Origin: Vibrio mangrovi
Lineage (GTDB): Bacteria; Pseudomonadota; Gammaproteobacteria; Enterobacterales; Vibrionaceae
Direction of reading: 5' to 3'
Assembly (NCBI RefSeq): GCF_024346955.1
Contig: NZ_AP024883.1
Location: forward strand, 620,001 to 684,000
DNA length: 64,000 nucleotides
Under the pieces are notes generated by a model, which searched no databases, was not told the DNA's origin, and saw nothing but the letters and a program-made list of their open reading frames with translations. The position numbers and the translations under genes were made by a program. Below are positions 42,789 to 51,337 of this stretch, in pieces; within the stretch, counting starts at the first letter, position 1, and the number at the start of each line of letters is the position of its first letter.

Positions 42789-43154
42789 ATGACCGATATC
42801 ATCAAACTCCTGAAAGCGATAGAGAAAGCTTTAAAGCCGAAACCTCCGAAACAGAAGCAAAAGCTGACCCCGAAGCAGTTTGCTCAGATGGCGAAGGTGA
42901 AATCATCCATTCATCTGTTTATGCTGCAACTGGCGACGCTTGATCGGGTAAAGGATGAATCGGATAAGCTGGTTCAGGATCTGGTTAAAACCTTTGTTCA
43001 GCAAATCCCACAGAAAATTAAAGAGGCTGAATCCGGACTTGATAAGGATTCGGAGCAGCAGGATTCAGCTAAGAGCTCCGCCGAAGAGCAGACTGATAAT
43101 AAGAACGAGAAAAGTGATGGAGAGTCCGGCCACACTCACCATTCTGACGGCTGA
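42789..43154 (+). CDS. Small basic/acidic helical protein
   Basis: 121 aa from the ATG at 42789 (GAGAGGATGTCAG before it). The basic N-terminal half (ALKPKPPKQKQKLTPKQFAQ) is followed by a helical middle and a Ser/Asp/Glu-rich low-complexity tail ending GHTHHSDG. No family recognised. Divergent from the lipoprotein operon, so it may share its control. The tail overlaps a convergent membrane ORF. Confidence 0.55.
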   Translation: MTDIIKLLKAIEKALKPKPPKQKQKLTPKQFAQMAKVKSSIHLFMLQLATLDRVKDESDKLVQDLVKTFVQQIPQKIKEAESGLDKDSEQQDSAKSSAEEQTDNKNEKSDGESGHTHHSDG

Positions 43155-43385
43155 TTCCGGATAGTAGCTCTGCAGCCCGGGAAACAGAAAAGAGATATAA
43201 GACATCGCCGGAATTCCCAGATAGAAACTGCCGAGATAAGGAGATATTGGTTGTTGATAGAGGGTTGTCAGAACAATGGCATAAAGCAAATAGTAAGCCG
43301 TAAATTGCCATTGTCGTATTTCGAATGATTTCCATTGGAAAAGTACAATCATCAGCGGTAAAAATACCCATATCATGATTAACAC
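43065..43385 (-). CDS. Possible small membrane protein
   Basis: Up to 106 aa (GTG at 43385, ATG at 43376), mostly hydrophobic with three to four membrane-like stretches (LIMIWVFLPLMIVLFQW, FTAYYLLYAIVLTTLY, VAGLSITFLVLIISLLFG). Its 3' end overlaps the low-complexity tail of the gene at 42789 by 90 bases on the other strand. A competing minus frame in the same place lacks protein-like features. No family recognised. Confidence 0.4.
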   Translation of the reverse strand: MLIMIWVFLPLMIVLFQWKSFEIRQWQFTAYYLLYAIVLTTLYQQPISPYLGSFYLGIPAMSYISFLFPGLQSYYPESAVRMVSVAGLSITFLVLIISLLFGGALS

Positions 43386-43404
43386 ACCCTAAAGGAAAGA
43401 ACAC

Positions 43405-44526
43405 ATGAGTTTTGCTCAGGACTTAAACTGGATTCGCCGTAATATGCAAAGAACTGCTTATACTGTAGCACAGTTTGGTGACTGCCGGGACAAGAAAGTT
43501 GCGGTATGTACCCATCTGGATATGAAGATGGTGCCACTGTATGAAGGCTTTTTACAGCAAGGCGGTTCGCTGTTTGTGACCACTTGTAACCCGACCACTG
43601 TCCGTAATGAAGTTGTTGAATATCTGGCGGATTTGGGGGCAGTAACGCAGGCTGAACTCAATATGAGTGAGCAGGCATGGGAAGATTCTATTCAGCAGGC
43701 AATTGACTGGCAGCCGGATTATGTGTGTGAATTCGGCGCGGAAATCATGTCGAGAATCCAGCAGCGGGGAAATCAGAAAATAATTGCCGGGCTGGAAGGG
43801 ACAGGTTCGGGGGTTGCCCGCCTGCAAGATGAAGCACTGACATTTCCTGTGTACAACTGGGATGATCTGGATGCTAAAGAAGGGCTGCATAATCGGCACA
43901 TGGTTGGTCTGACCGCCTGGCAGGCGTTCTGTGAACGAACGCACCTGACGTTACATGAGAAAACGGTTCTGGTAATTGGTTACGGCTTGGTCGGGCAGGG
44001 TGTCGCCTTCTCTGCCAGAGCATATGGTGGTGCCGTTGTTGTGGCTGAACGGGATCCGGCCCGGCGTTTGATGGCCCAGTATGATGGCTGGCAGGTTGCA
44101 GACCCGGATGAAATGATCGGGCAGGCGGATGTGGTGGTGACGGCAACCGGAGCCAGAAATGTTGTCACACAGACACACTTACGCCAGTTGAAGAATGGGG
44201 CGTTTGTGATGAATGTCGGACACGTCAGTGATGAGATTGATACCAGCGGTCTGGACATGAGCCGGGCAGAAGAAGTGATGCCGTATGTGTTCGAGTATCA
44301 GCAGCAGGGCAAACATTTCTTCCTGCTGGCAAACGGTGCAATGTTTAATCTGACAGCCGGGTTTGGCGATAGTATCAATGCTTTTGATGTCACGCTGGCG
44401 ATTATGGCCGCTGGTATGCAGCATATGATGGGCGAAGGTGCCAAAGCCGAGCCCGGTTTTTATCTGCTGCCTGATGAGGTATGGAAACCAGCGTTGAGCG
44501 CGGGTGCTGAAGCGGAAGCGGAATAG
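43405..44526 (+). CDS. Adenosylhomocysteinase-like NAD-binding protein
   Basis: 373 aa, shorter than true SAH hydrolases (about 430-470). The split catalytic domain is recognisable (FVTTCNPTTVRNEVVEYL, IIAGLEGTGSGVARLQ, FPVYNWDDLDAKEGLHN), as are the Rossmann motif VLVIGYGLVGQGVAFSARAY and the C-terminal VMNVGHVSDEIDTSGLD. The catalytic Lys/Asp/Asn block is altered, so hydrolase activity on SAH is doubtful; a related nucleoside or thioether substrate is possible. It is a distant relative of the island gene at 32786-33944. Ribosome site AAAGGAAAGAACAC. Confidence 0.8.
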   Translation: MSFAQDLNWIRRNMQRTAYTVAQFGDCRDKKVAVCTHLDMKMVPLYEGFLQQGGSLFVTTCNPTTVRNEVVEYLADLGAVTQAELNMSEQAWEDSIQQAIDWQPDYVCEFGAEIMSRIQQRGNQKIIAGLEGTGSGVARLQDEALTFPVYNWDDLDAKEGLHNRHMVGLTAWQAFCERTHLTLHEKTVLVIGYGLVGQGVAFSARAYGGAVVVAERDPARRLMAQYDGWQVADPDEMIGQADVVVTATGARNVVTQTHLRQLKNGAFVMNVGHVSDEIDTSGLDMSRAEEVMPYVFEYQQQGKHFFLLANGAMFNLTAGFGDSINAFDVTLAIMAAGMQHMMGEGAKAEPGFYLLPDEVWKPALSAGAEAEAE

Positions 44527-45075
44527 GAATGCGTTTGGCTCCGAAATATGACGCACAATTAGTTTTTGTGGCTTCGGAAACATGGGTGCTCTGTGCGCCA
44601 GTTACTCTTGCAGAGATGCAAGAGTAACCAGAAAATCTTTTTTGTTCGGCTTGGTTACACGTGGTTCAGAACCAGCTTTTACGGGCGTCCTGCCCGCTAT
44701 TTTATTAGAGAAAGGCTAATCATTCATCCTTGAATGATTTTCTTAGTTGGGTAGTTAATTTGTATTCGGTGAAATATTGCAAAAGCCCAAATTAGACGAT
44801 GAACTCAGGGGAAAAATCAGGGATGATTTTCAGGATTGCATGAGCAGGAGCGAATCAATCCGTCCCTGATAATGTGTGATGAAGCTGAATGAAAAATGCT
44901 TTTGGATACTCTTGTCGTACAAGAGTATCTGGGGTGCTTATGGGCATATCATTGAAATTGAGAATGTTTGAGCGCACCAAACCCATCAGAGCTGGCTTGT
45001 ACTTTGCTCGTTTGTACCAACTTCTATGAACCCGATTAGAAAAGAACCTTGAAGTATTAATCGTTTGTTAACTGC
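44527..45075. other. Intergenic region with two related hairpins
   Basis: 549 bases without an established gene. A perfect 12-bp hairpin GTTACTCTTGCA / TGCAAGAGTAAC (44601-44628) is followed by TTTTTT and may end the upstream gene. A second, GATACTCTTGT / ACAAGAGTATC (44905-44929), has a similar core. Short frames (MRLAPKYDAQLVFVASETWV at 44529; LVTRGSEPAFTGVLPAILLE after the first hairpin) look like pieces of a repeated sequence. Near 45070 the minus strand reads GTTAACAAACG, the left end of a truncated attC. Confidence 0.5.
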
Positions 45076-45687
45076 CTATTTTACGATGATTTTTTGTAGC
45101 TCCGATATGGTATATGGTGGAACTTTTCGGTGAAGCATTGCGTGACAATTAGGACATACCGGGACAAGGTCTTTTACTGGGTCGACAGTATACCCCTGCT
45201 TAATCTCACTCAATGGAGTAACGTGATGCACATGAATAAAACCTGCACCGATATCTCCATAAGCCTCGCTAAAGTTGATATTACACACCTTACAAGTTAC
45301 ACCGTGATGAGCAATACATGCGAGCCTAGCTTGAAGGTTTCGCTCAAAGCGATTTACTTTTACACTTACCGATGCTCCCTCAATATGAGTGTTAGATTCC
45401 TCGGGAAAGAGCTTCTCAGTATATATAACCTTATTCAAAAATTTTAAATATGCACGCATTGCAACATCGCAATTACTTATTGAGCGTTCTGGCATACCAG
45501 TAAAACGCAACCCAAAAACTAAATTTTTTATGTCATCCAAACACTTAATATCTGTATGAAAATCTATGCTGAATAACTGTTTATCAACTCTTTTTAAGTA
45601 ACTGACATAGCTACGAGCCGTATCCAACGTTACAGCATTACGCCTATTGGTAAGGTAGTTTATAAACTCAGTTTCAAATTTTATCAT
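45076..45687 (-). CDS. HNH endonuclease-like protein (integron cassette)
   Basis: 203 aa from 45687 (MIKFETEFINYLTNRRNAVT), which has GAGGATTCG before the ATG; the longer frame to 45750 would translate part of an attC site. The C-terminal ~70 residues hold an HNH domain: CKVCNINFSEAYGDIGAG, FIHVHHVTPLSE, DLVPVCPNCHAMLHR, with zinc-binding cysteine pairs. The N-terminal 110 residues are helical and may bind DNA (RRNAVTLDTARSYVSYLKRV resembles a SAM-like phage integrase N-domain). It is the most promoter-distal of three cassette genes. Confidence 0.8.
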   Translation of the reverse strand: MIKFETEFINYLTNRRNAVTLDTARSYVSYLKRVDKQLFSIDFHTDIKCLDDIKNLVFGLRFTGMPERSISNCDVAMRAYLKFLNKVIYTEKLFPEESNTHIEGASVSVKVNRFERNLQARLACIAHHGVTCKVCNINFSEAYGDIGAGFIHVHHVTPLSEIKQGYTVDPVKDLVPVCPNCHAMLHRKVPPYTISELQKIIVK

Positions 45688-45699
45688 CGAATCCTCATT

Positions 45700-45810
45700 G
45701 GCACTTAACGCCTGCAATAAGGAGCCCCACACCGAACCACCCAAGTACATCGAACTTCATACCAAAACCGCCGAATGTAACTGGTCACCTTGATTGCTTT
45801 GTTAGCCCTC
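45700..45810 (-). other. attC recombination site (cassette junction)
   Basis: On the minus strand it begins GGCTAACAAAGCAATCAAGG right after the upstream cassette stop and ends CCTTATTGCAGGCGTTAAGT. GCAAT.CAAGG pairs with CCTT.ATTGC and the ends carry TAAC/GTTA with GTTAAGT fitting the GTTRRRY core. This is the folded-arm layout of Vibrio integron attC sites. Confidence 0.8.
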
Positions 45811-46533
45811 TTACTCAGGTAAGCTAAATGTCATCGTATCGCAGTCAGGTTCTGATGTAATTGATGGAGCTACCGAACCAAACAAGTCGAGGAATGATGT
45901 CGCCTCTACAGATTGTGGCGTTACATGTGCTTCAATATAACTGTGTAGTTTGATACCAGCATTCATAGCCAATGGAACGAAGTTAATAAAAATATCGTTC
46001 TCACCAACCCCTGCTTCCTCGGCAGAAGACTCAATTAAATCAGCGTTGACATAATTGCGAATGATGTCTGAAGCTGACGCGCGAAGCCTTGACTCCGCTC
46101 TTGGGAGTTCTAAAAGCTCTTTTATATCTCCCCATGAGATCGGAATGTCAAAGAAGTTGCCCCCTTCTTCCTCTGGGTTAGCAAGAAAGTTAGCATAATA
46201 ATACGTATGTTCAGTATTAGGTGTCGCTGCAGTTTGAACATGATAATTGTATATGCTTCTTATTCTGTTTGCTTTGTTGTGATGGCGAGCATTCCTGATT
46301 GCTAATATCACACAAAGCTCCGGTGTGTCATACCAATCAACTGGAGCATCAAGCTCTTGTTGCATTAAATCGTACAAATTGTGAAACGCATTTAGCATTG
46401 CATTTACTGCTGTTTCCACGTTCCCAACAGCTTCTGGACGATCAATGGAAATAAGCTGCTTGTAACGAAAATCAGCTTCAACTAATACTCTAAATGTTTG
46501 AGTAAGATCTTCAAAAGAATGACTTAAAGGCAT
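45811..46533 (-). CDS. Hypothetical 240-aa protein (integron cassette)
   Basis: Start at 46533 (MPLSHSFEDLTQTFRVLVEA) behind GGAGAATAAAC. Soluble, acidic, no signal peptide. Segments such as CVILAIRNARHHNKANRIRS and FVPLAMNAGIKLHSYIEAHV suggest a helical protein with an RN..H motif reminiscent of HEPN-like RNases, but this is not enough to assign. The gene ends exactly at an attC site, as integron cassettes do. Confidence 0.7.
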   Translation of the reverse strand: MPLSHSFEDLTQTFRVLVEADFRYKQLISIDRPEAVGNVETAVNAMLNAFHNLYDLMQQELDAPVDWYDTPELCVILAIRNARHHNKANRIRSIYNYHVQTAATPNTEHTYYYANFLANPEEEGGNFFDIPISWGDIKELLELPRAESRLRASASDIIRNYVNADLIESSAEEAGVGENDIFINFVPLAMNAGIKLHSYIEAHVTPQSVEATSFLDLFGSVAPSITSEPDCDTMTFSLPE

Positions 46534-46620
46534 GTTTATTCTCCAGTGAATAAATTTGTCCAAAAATAACAAACTATTTGCTTATTGGATTTGTACCCCA
46601 TCAACTTATGGTGCATTGAG

Positions 46621-46747
46621 GGCTAACGCCAAATTAAGTAGTGAGCAACGCTACCACCTACCTAAAGTATTGTGCCGTAAACACTAAAGCGGATTCAAAC
46701 CGAAAGTACCAAGCGTTGCGAATCTGCTTAAATTTATTGTTAGAGCT
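46621..46747 (-). other. attC recombination site (cassette junction)
   Basis: Minus strand: CTCTAACAATAAATTTAAGC at the 5' side, TTCGCAACGC paired with GCGTTGC, TTAAG with CTTAA, and the 3' core GGCGTTAGCC. About 127 bases, overlapping the TAA stop of the gene at 46740. Confidence 0.82.
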
Positions 46748-47363
46748 CGTATTTCTTGTAGTACGATCTAAAGGTTGAGATTTTTTTTGACACCTCTGCT
46801 GATAGGTCTTGTGTCTTAAAGTATTCGTCAAGAGCTTCCAAGTTTGGTGCATGCTCAAATGAAAAAACTCCAACGATATCTTTTAGGCTACCCTTACAGC
46901 TACAAACAATATCCTCAGCCATATCCCAAGCATGTATGTTTACATACTGCTTCTTTAGTAACTCAAGTTTTTCATTTGATAACTTATTGGCTTCAATCAA
47001 TTGGCACAAATCATCAAACAGGTCATGATTCATTGAAAATGCATCATTTTCTTCTCGTGTAATACGAACTCCGTCAGACCAACGATTTCCTTTAGTCATT
47101 GCTTGCAAGCTTGAAATAGCTAATGGGGTGGCAACTGATCTTAGTTGTTCAATCGATGCATTCGCTTCCTGAACGACCGATTTTAACTCGGCTTCAAAAC
47201 CCGCCCCCTTAAACCTTGTAAACTTATCTAGATTCGCAAACGCTAAAAATATGGCACTTGCAGCTACAGCTATTCCCATTTCTATACTTTGACCATTTAG
47301 GCCAAATAGAAAGACGGACACTATTAATAATCCGAAACCGCACAAATTTAATAATTTATTCAT
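46740..47363 (-). CDS. Two-TM coiled-coil hypothetical protein (integron cassette)
   Basis: 207 aa. The N-terminus has two hydrophobic helices (LCGFGLLIVSVFLFGLNG and IEMGIAVAASAIFLAFANL), followed by a soluble coiled region (FEAELKSVVQEANASIEQLR). No family recognised. First of the three cassette genes in transcription order. A core-like GTTAGAAC (minus strand, 47384-47391) lies just upstream and could be the junction with attI or a lost cassette. Confidence 0.7.
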   Translation of the reverse strand: MNKLLNLCGFGLLIVSVFLFGLNGQSIEMGIAVAASAIFLAFANLDKFTRFKGAGFEAELKSVVQEANASIEQLRSVATPLAISSLQAMTKGNRWSDGVRITREENDAFSMNHDLFDDLCQLIEANKLSNEKLELLKKQYVNIHAWDMAEDIVCSCKGSLKDIVGVFSFEHAPNLEALDEYFKTQDLSAEVSKKISTFRSYYKKYEL

Positions 47364-47935
47364 ATCGAAATTTCCACGAAAGAGTTCTAACAGTGTTTTT
47401 TAACTAAACTCCGTCTGTATAAACCCGGCAGAAAATACAGAGTCACATTTGATATCAATTTGTTTTCAATAACAATTCCGTATAGCTAATATAGCAATTA
47501 CAGACCGTATCTGCCTAAGACGCGATACAAAGCTAATTACATAATTAGCCATTAACAAAAATAGGTCAATAAATGGCAAGAGAAACGTATCAAACATTTA
47601 TGGCCAAATGACTTTAACGCAAAACCGTGTGCGATCAATTCACCTCCGGTAGTCATTACACCCTTTAAAACCATGATGAGTTTATCTTCACAAAATAGAC
47701 CGGTTTTCAATTCCCACCAGACGGTCACTGAATCAGCAGATATCAACGATTCAATCACTCTGTAAGCTTCCCGTACACTCGGAGCTTGTTTCTGCCATCA
47801 ATTTTACCTTCATTCCAAAAATTGTTGCTGAACAAGAGAAAAGTGAATTTCTCGTATATTTACCTTGTTCAAATGAATATTATATCTGACTCATATGAAA
47901 GTATTTTTATCAATAAGCAACGCAGTCAGGCTTTT
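47364..47935. other. Region between the cassette array and vgrG
   Basis: 572 bases. It holds a core-like GTTAGAAC, a perfect palindrome GCTAATTACATAATTAGC (47532-47549) and a minus-strand frame 47552-47758 (IESLISADSVTVWWELKTGL) that resembles the inside of a real protein cut off upstream. No integrase gene is present. The 150 bases before vgrG contain an in-frame extension without a ribosome site. Confidence 0.45.
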
Positions 47936-50764
47936 ATGACAACATTAAAATTTCGCCTTACCATCGATGGGATCGATGATGAGACATTGGTGGTCCGCGA
48001 CTATCAGGGCATGGAGTCCATTTCAGACTCGGTCGATCAGCAAGGTCATCCGGTTCATGGCTATCGCTATACCATTGATATTGCCAGCCGCAATAGTGAT
48101 TTAACTTTTGAGCAGATGGTGGATACAACCGCATTGCTTGAAGTTCTCCGAGACAACGAAGTGGTGCAGCGGGTTCACGGTGTGATCCGCAGTTTCAGCC
48201 GGGGCGATACCGGTCATCATCATACCTTTTATTCATTAACGCTGGTGCCTTCGCTTGAAAGACTTTCCTTGCGCCATAACAGCCGCATCTTCCAGCAGTT
48301 AGATGTGCCGGAAATCTTCTCCATTCTGTTTCAGGAAATGAATATCGGTGATTTTGCTTTCTCGGTGAAGCGTGAATGTACCAAACGGGAATACTGCGTC
48401 CAATACCGCGAGACAGATTTAGAATTTTTCCACCGTCTGGCTGCTGAAGAAGGGTTAATGTACCGGTTTGAGCATCATCAGGATAAACACATCCTGGTCA
48501 TCACCGACAGCCCCGAAGGATTCGGACGTCTGGCAACGCCAGTGCCTTATAATGCGTTGTCCGGAGGTGTATTTGAAACCCCATATGTCTCGACTCTGAC
48601 CGAGAATAAACGAACCGAAGTCAGCGATGCCTGTCTGAGTGATCGCAGTTTTAAAAAGCCGTCATACAAGATTTCTCATGCCGCCACTGCTCAGAATATG
48701 AGTTATCAGCGCGGTGACTACGAACATTTTGACCATCCGGGCCGGTTTAAAGACGATGCCAGCGGTAAAGCCTTTACTCAGGTTCGCCTTGAAGCGCTAC
48801 GCAGAAAAGCCCATACCTTTGAGGGCAAAAGTAACGAGGCAAGGCTTCAGGCTGGCTATCGATTTGATTTGATGGAACACCCAGACAGAGAAATGAACCG
48901 CAACTATCTGTTGGTCCAGATTGCGTATCAGGGCAGTCAGCCACAGGCGCTGGAAGAATCCGGCGGCAGCGGTGCCACGACTTACGCGAATCAGTTTGCA
49001 GCCGTTCCCGGTGAACAGGTGTGGCGTATGGCACCACACACCAAACCGATTCTGAAATTCCCGACACTGGCAAAAGTGGTCGGCCCGGAAGGGGAAGAAA
49101 TCTACTGTGACGAATATGGCCGGGTGAAAGTTCAGTTTCCGTGGGATCGTTATGGCAACTCCGATGATCAAAGCTCTTGCTGGCTGCGTGTTTCCCAAGG
49201 CTTGGCGGGGGCGCAGTACGGCATGATGGCCATTCCACGTATCGGCCATGAAGTGGTGGTTCATTTTCTCAATGGCGATCCGGATCAGCCGCTCATCACC
49301 GGGCGGACTTACAATGCCAACAATGTTGCGCCGTATCCGTTGCCGGACAACAAAACCAAGACTGTGCTCCGCACCGAAACTCATCAGGGTGAAGGCTATA
49401 ACGAACTGAGTTTTGAAGACCAGTCGGGCAGCGAAAAAATCTATCTCCATGCGCAGAAAGACACCGATATGCTGATTGAAAACGATTCAACTACGTATAT
49501 TAAACATAACCAGAGTTCTACCATCGATAATGACCGCTACAGCCATATTAAGGCGAATGATCATCATACGGTGAGCGGTGAAGCGAGAACCAAAATCGCT
49601 CAGAGCCAGACGTTGATGATTGAAGGTGAACTGCATGTCAAAGCCGGAAGAGTCTGGGTCAATGAATCCGGGACGGAAATCCATATTAAGGCTGGTGAAC
49701 ATGTTGTGATTGAAGCTGGTAATGAAATCACTCTCAAGGCTGGTGGTAGCTTTGTTAAAGTCGATCCATCGGGTGTATCGCTGGTTGGCCCCGGCGTGAA
49801 TCTGAATTCTGGTGGCAGTGCCGGAAATGGCAGTGGGTTTGGTGGGGAAGCCGCAATCCTTCCGCAAATATCAGCCAAGGCAACTGCTATTGAAGCTTCT
49901 GCTTATTCTCCAAAACAGGCAACGTTAACGGCGCTTGATGCTGAAGTGAAAAACCAATTGCCGGATATGGAAAAAGAAAGTCGTCCAACGAAGATAGCCG
50001 GGAGCAGCGCTGATATCCAAGAGACTGGTTCAGACACCCCAATCAAGGTTGATCCGGAGAATATGTATTGGCCCAACTATGACTTTATCAACCATCGGGA
50101 AATTGCGGTGGAATATACTCGGAAGGCGGTAGATTTAGCGGTGCTGTCGCTTGAAGATGCTGAAGAATTTGCCAATAACCTGTGGCTGGAATACAACGGT
50201 AAAGAGACGCTGGACAATACCAAGAAAGTCTGGGATGGTGCTGCCAATGCGCACGATGCTTACCGACTGGCAAAAGGGCTCGGCGGCATGGGCGTGGTTG
50301 TTTATACCAAAGAAGCAAACGGCCGGGATTACGTGATTATCAAAGGGTATAAACAGCATCTGAAAACCCTGATGAAAGGCAACCGCTGGCGGGCCAACAA
50401 TCCGCAGGTAGTTCAGCTTGGTTTGGGCACCCAAAATATGGCGAGAAATATGCTCAGAGTTGGCTTGGTGGTCGATATTATTTTTGCTATTGCGATTAAC
50501 GCGGTTGACGTGTTTGTTCATGATGAGAAAACCATGGCAGATCTGGTTGGACGCTCTGGGACTGATATTGCCAAAGGGATTATTTCGACGGGAGCAGGAA
50601 CTGTCGCAGCGGTTGTTGCGAGTTCTTTCAGCTTACCATTGATAGTCGTTGGTTGCACTTTTGCCGGTGTTGGTTTTATCGTTAGTGTTGGACTTGATTG
50701 GGCTGATAATGCATGGGGTGTTTCCGATACTCTTGTAGAGAAGTTAAAAGAGGTTAATGAATGA
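47936..50764 (+). CDS. vgrG: VgrG spike with C-terminal pore-forming-like toxin domain
   Basis: 942 aa from the ATG at 47936; 50 in-frame codons upstream lack VgrG similarity. VgrG forms the trimeric tip of the type VI secretion system. Domains: gp27-like ~1-340, gp5-like OB fold ~380-460 (EYGRVKVQFPWDRYGN, GMMAIPRIGHEVVVHFLNGD), then a beta-helix with spaced valine/glycine repeats (~500-630). The last ~300 residues are not VgrG: they hold two hydrophobic stretches, ~839-861 and ~881-922 (AIAINAVDVFV; GAGTVAAVVASSFSLPLIVV), the layout of colicin-like pore formers. The next gene overlaps by four bases and encodes a membrane protein, as immunity genes for such toxins do. No other T6SS genes are here, so it is an orphan island. 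Confidence 0.88.
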   Translation: MTTLKFRLTIDGIDDETLVVRDYQGMESISDSVDQQGHPVHGYRYTIDIASRNSDLTFEQMVDTTALLEVLRDNEVVQRVHGVIRSFSRGDTGHHHTFYSLTLVPSLERLSLRHNSRIFQQLDVPEIFSILFQEMNIGDFAFSVKRECTKREYCVQYRETDLEFFHRLAAEEGLMYRFEHHQDKHILVITDSPEGFGRLATPVPYNALSGGVFETPYVSTLTENKRTEVSDACLSDRSFKKPSYKISHAATAQNMSYQRGDYEHFDHPGRFKDDASGKAFTQVRLEALRRKAHTFEGKSNEARLQAGYRFDLMEHPDREMNRNYLLVQIAYQGSQPQALEESGGSGATTYANQFAAVPGEQVWRMAPHTKPILKFPTLAKVVGPEGEEIYCDEYGRVKVQFPWDRYGNSDDQSSCWLRVSQGLAGAQYGMMAIPRIGHEVVVHFLNGDPDQPLITGRTYNANNVAPYPLPDNKTKTVLRTETHQGEGYNELSFEDQSGSEKIYLHAQKDTDMLIENDSTTYIKHNQSSTIDNDRYSHIKANDHHTVSGEARTKIAQSQTLMIEGELHVKAGRVWVNESGTEIHIKAGEHVVIEAGNEITLKAGGSFVKVDPSGVSLVGPGVNLNSGGSAGNGSGFGGEAAILPQISAKATAIEASAYSPKQATLTALDAEVKNQLPDMEKESRPTKIAGSSADIQETGSDTPIKVDPENMYWPNYDFINHREIAVEYTRKAVDLAVLSLEDAEEFANNLWLEYNGKETLDNTKKVWDGAANAHDAYRLAKGLGGMGVVVYTKEANGRDYVIIKGYKQHLKTLMKGNRWRANNPQVVQLGLGTQNMARNMLRVGLVVDIIFAIAINAVDVFVHDEKTMADLVGRSGTDIAKGIISTGAGTVAAVVASSFSLPLIVVGCTFAGVGFIVSVGLDWADNAWGVSDTLVEKLKEVNE

Positions 50765-51204
50765 TAGTGAGAATTGCTGGGATTGTGTTTTTTGCATTGA
50801 TTCTAGGTGGTGATTTATTGTTGGCGCCAAATTTGTTACTCCCATTTCAGCCTCTTGGTGAAAGAATTCGGTTGCTGGCGTATACGAATTTTGCTGCTAT
50901 TGCTGCGGTTATCCCATTGTTAGGTGGGGGAATATTGGTTGGTATTCATCAAATATTCCATCCCAGAAAAAATGCGGGTGAATATGCGAAAGCTTATCAC
51001 AGCGTTGGTATGAAAATTTTCTGGATTACGCTTGCAGTCGTCATCCTTGCTATTTTTTCCCGCTTCTACCTCGGCTACAAAGTCGATCAGGCCGGATATG
51101 TAAAATGTGTGAACGAATCTCGGACCTCAGCCAAAAGTAGCTGGCGGGTGTATGCCAAGTCAGAGAGTTTATGCAAAGACTCTTCAGGGATTTATGGCGG
51201 ATAA
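50761..51204 (+). CDS. Membrane protein, probable immunity to the VgrG toxin
   Basis: 147 aa with three membrane helices (VRIAGIVFFALILGGDLLLA, FAAIAAVIPLLGGGILVGI, IFWITLAVVILAIFSRFYLG) and a cysteine-containing C-terminus (AGYVKCVNESRTSAKSSWRV, SESLCKD). It resembles DUF1240-type proteins found beside pore-forming effectors. Its ATG overlaps the vgrG stop, and immunity against a pore former should lie in the inner membrane, so the role is well supported by context though untested. Confidence 0.75.
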   Translation: MIVRIAGIVFFALILGGDLLLAPNLLLPFQPLGERIRLLAYTNFAAIAAVIPLLGGGILVGIHQIFHPRKNAGEYAKAYHSVGMKIFWITLAVVILAIFSRFYLGYKVDQAGYVKCVNESRTSAKSSWRVYAKSESLCKDSSGIYGG

Positions 51205-51263
51205 GCCGATGCTACCGCTTTGAATCCCATCGCATTTTTCTTAGCAACAATCGTAAAATAGTC

Positions 51264-51298
51264 GGTGGCGGTATTTTTTACCGACACCTTCTTTTATG
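51264..51298 (+). terminator. Terminator of the vgrG-immunity pair
   Basis: Ten-bp stem GGTGGCGGTA / TACCGACACC with one mismatch, loop TTTTT, followed by TTCTTTT; 59 bases after the immunity stop. Confidence 0.65.
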
Positions 51299-51337
51299 CT
51301 GTCTGTATTCATCCGCTATCAACCTCATTTCATGATT

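Noticed and set aside
43069..43404. 111-codon minus frame
   Set aside because: No ribosome site or family features; the alternative frame at 43065-43385 is a better, though still uncertain, candidate.
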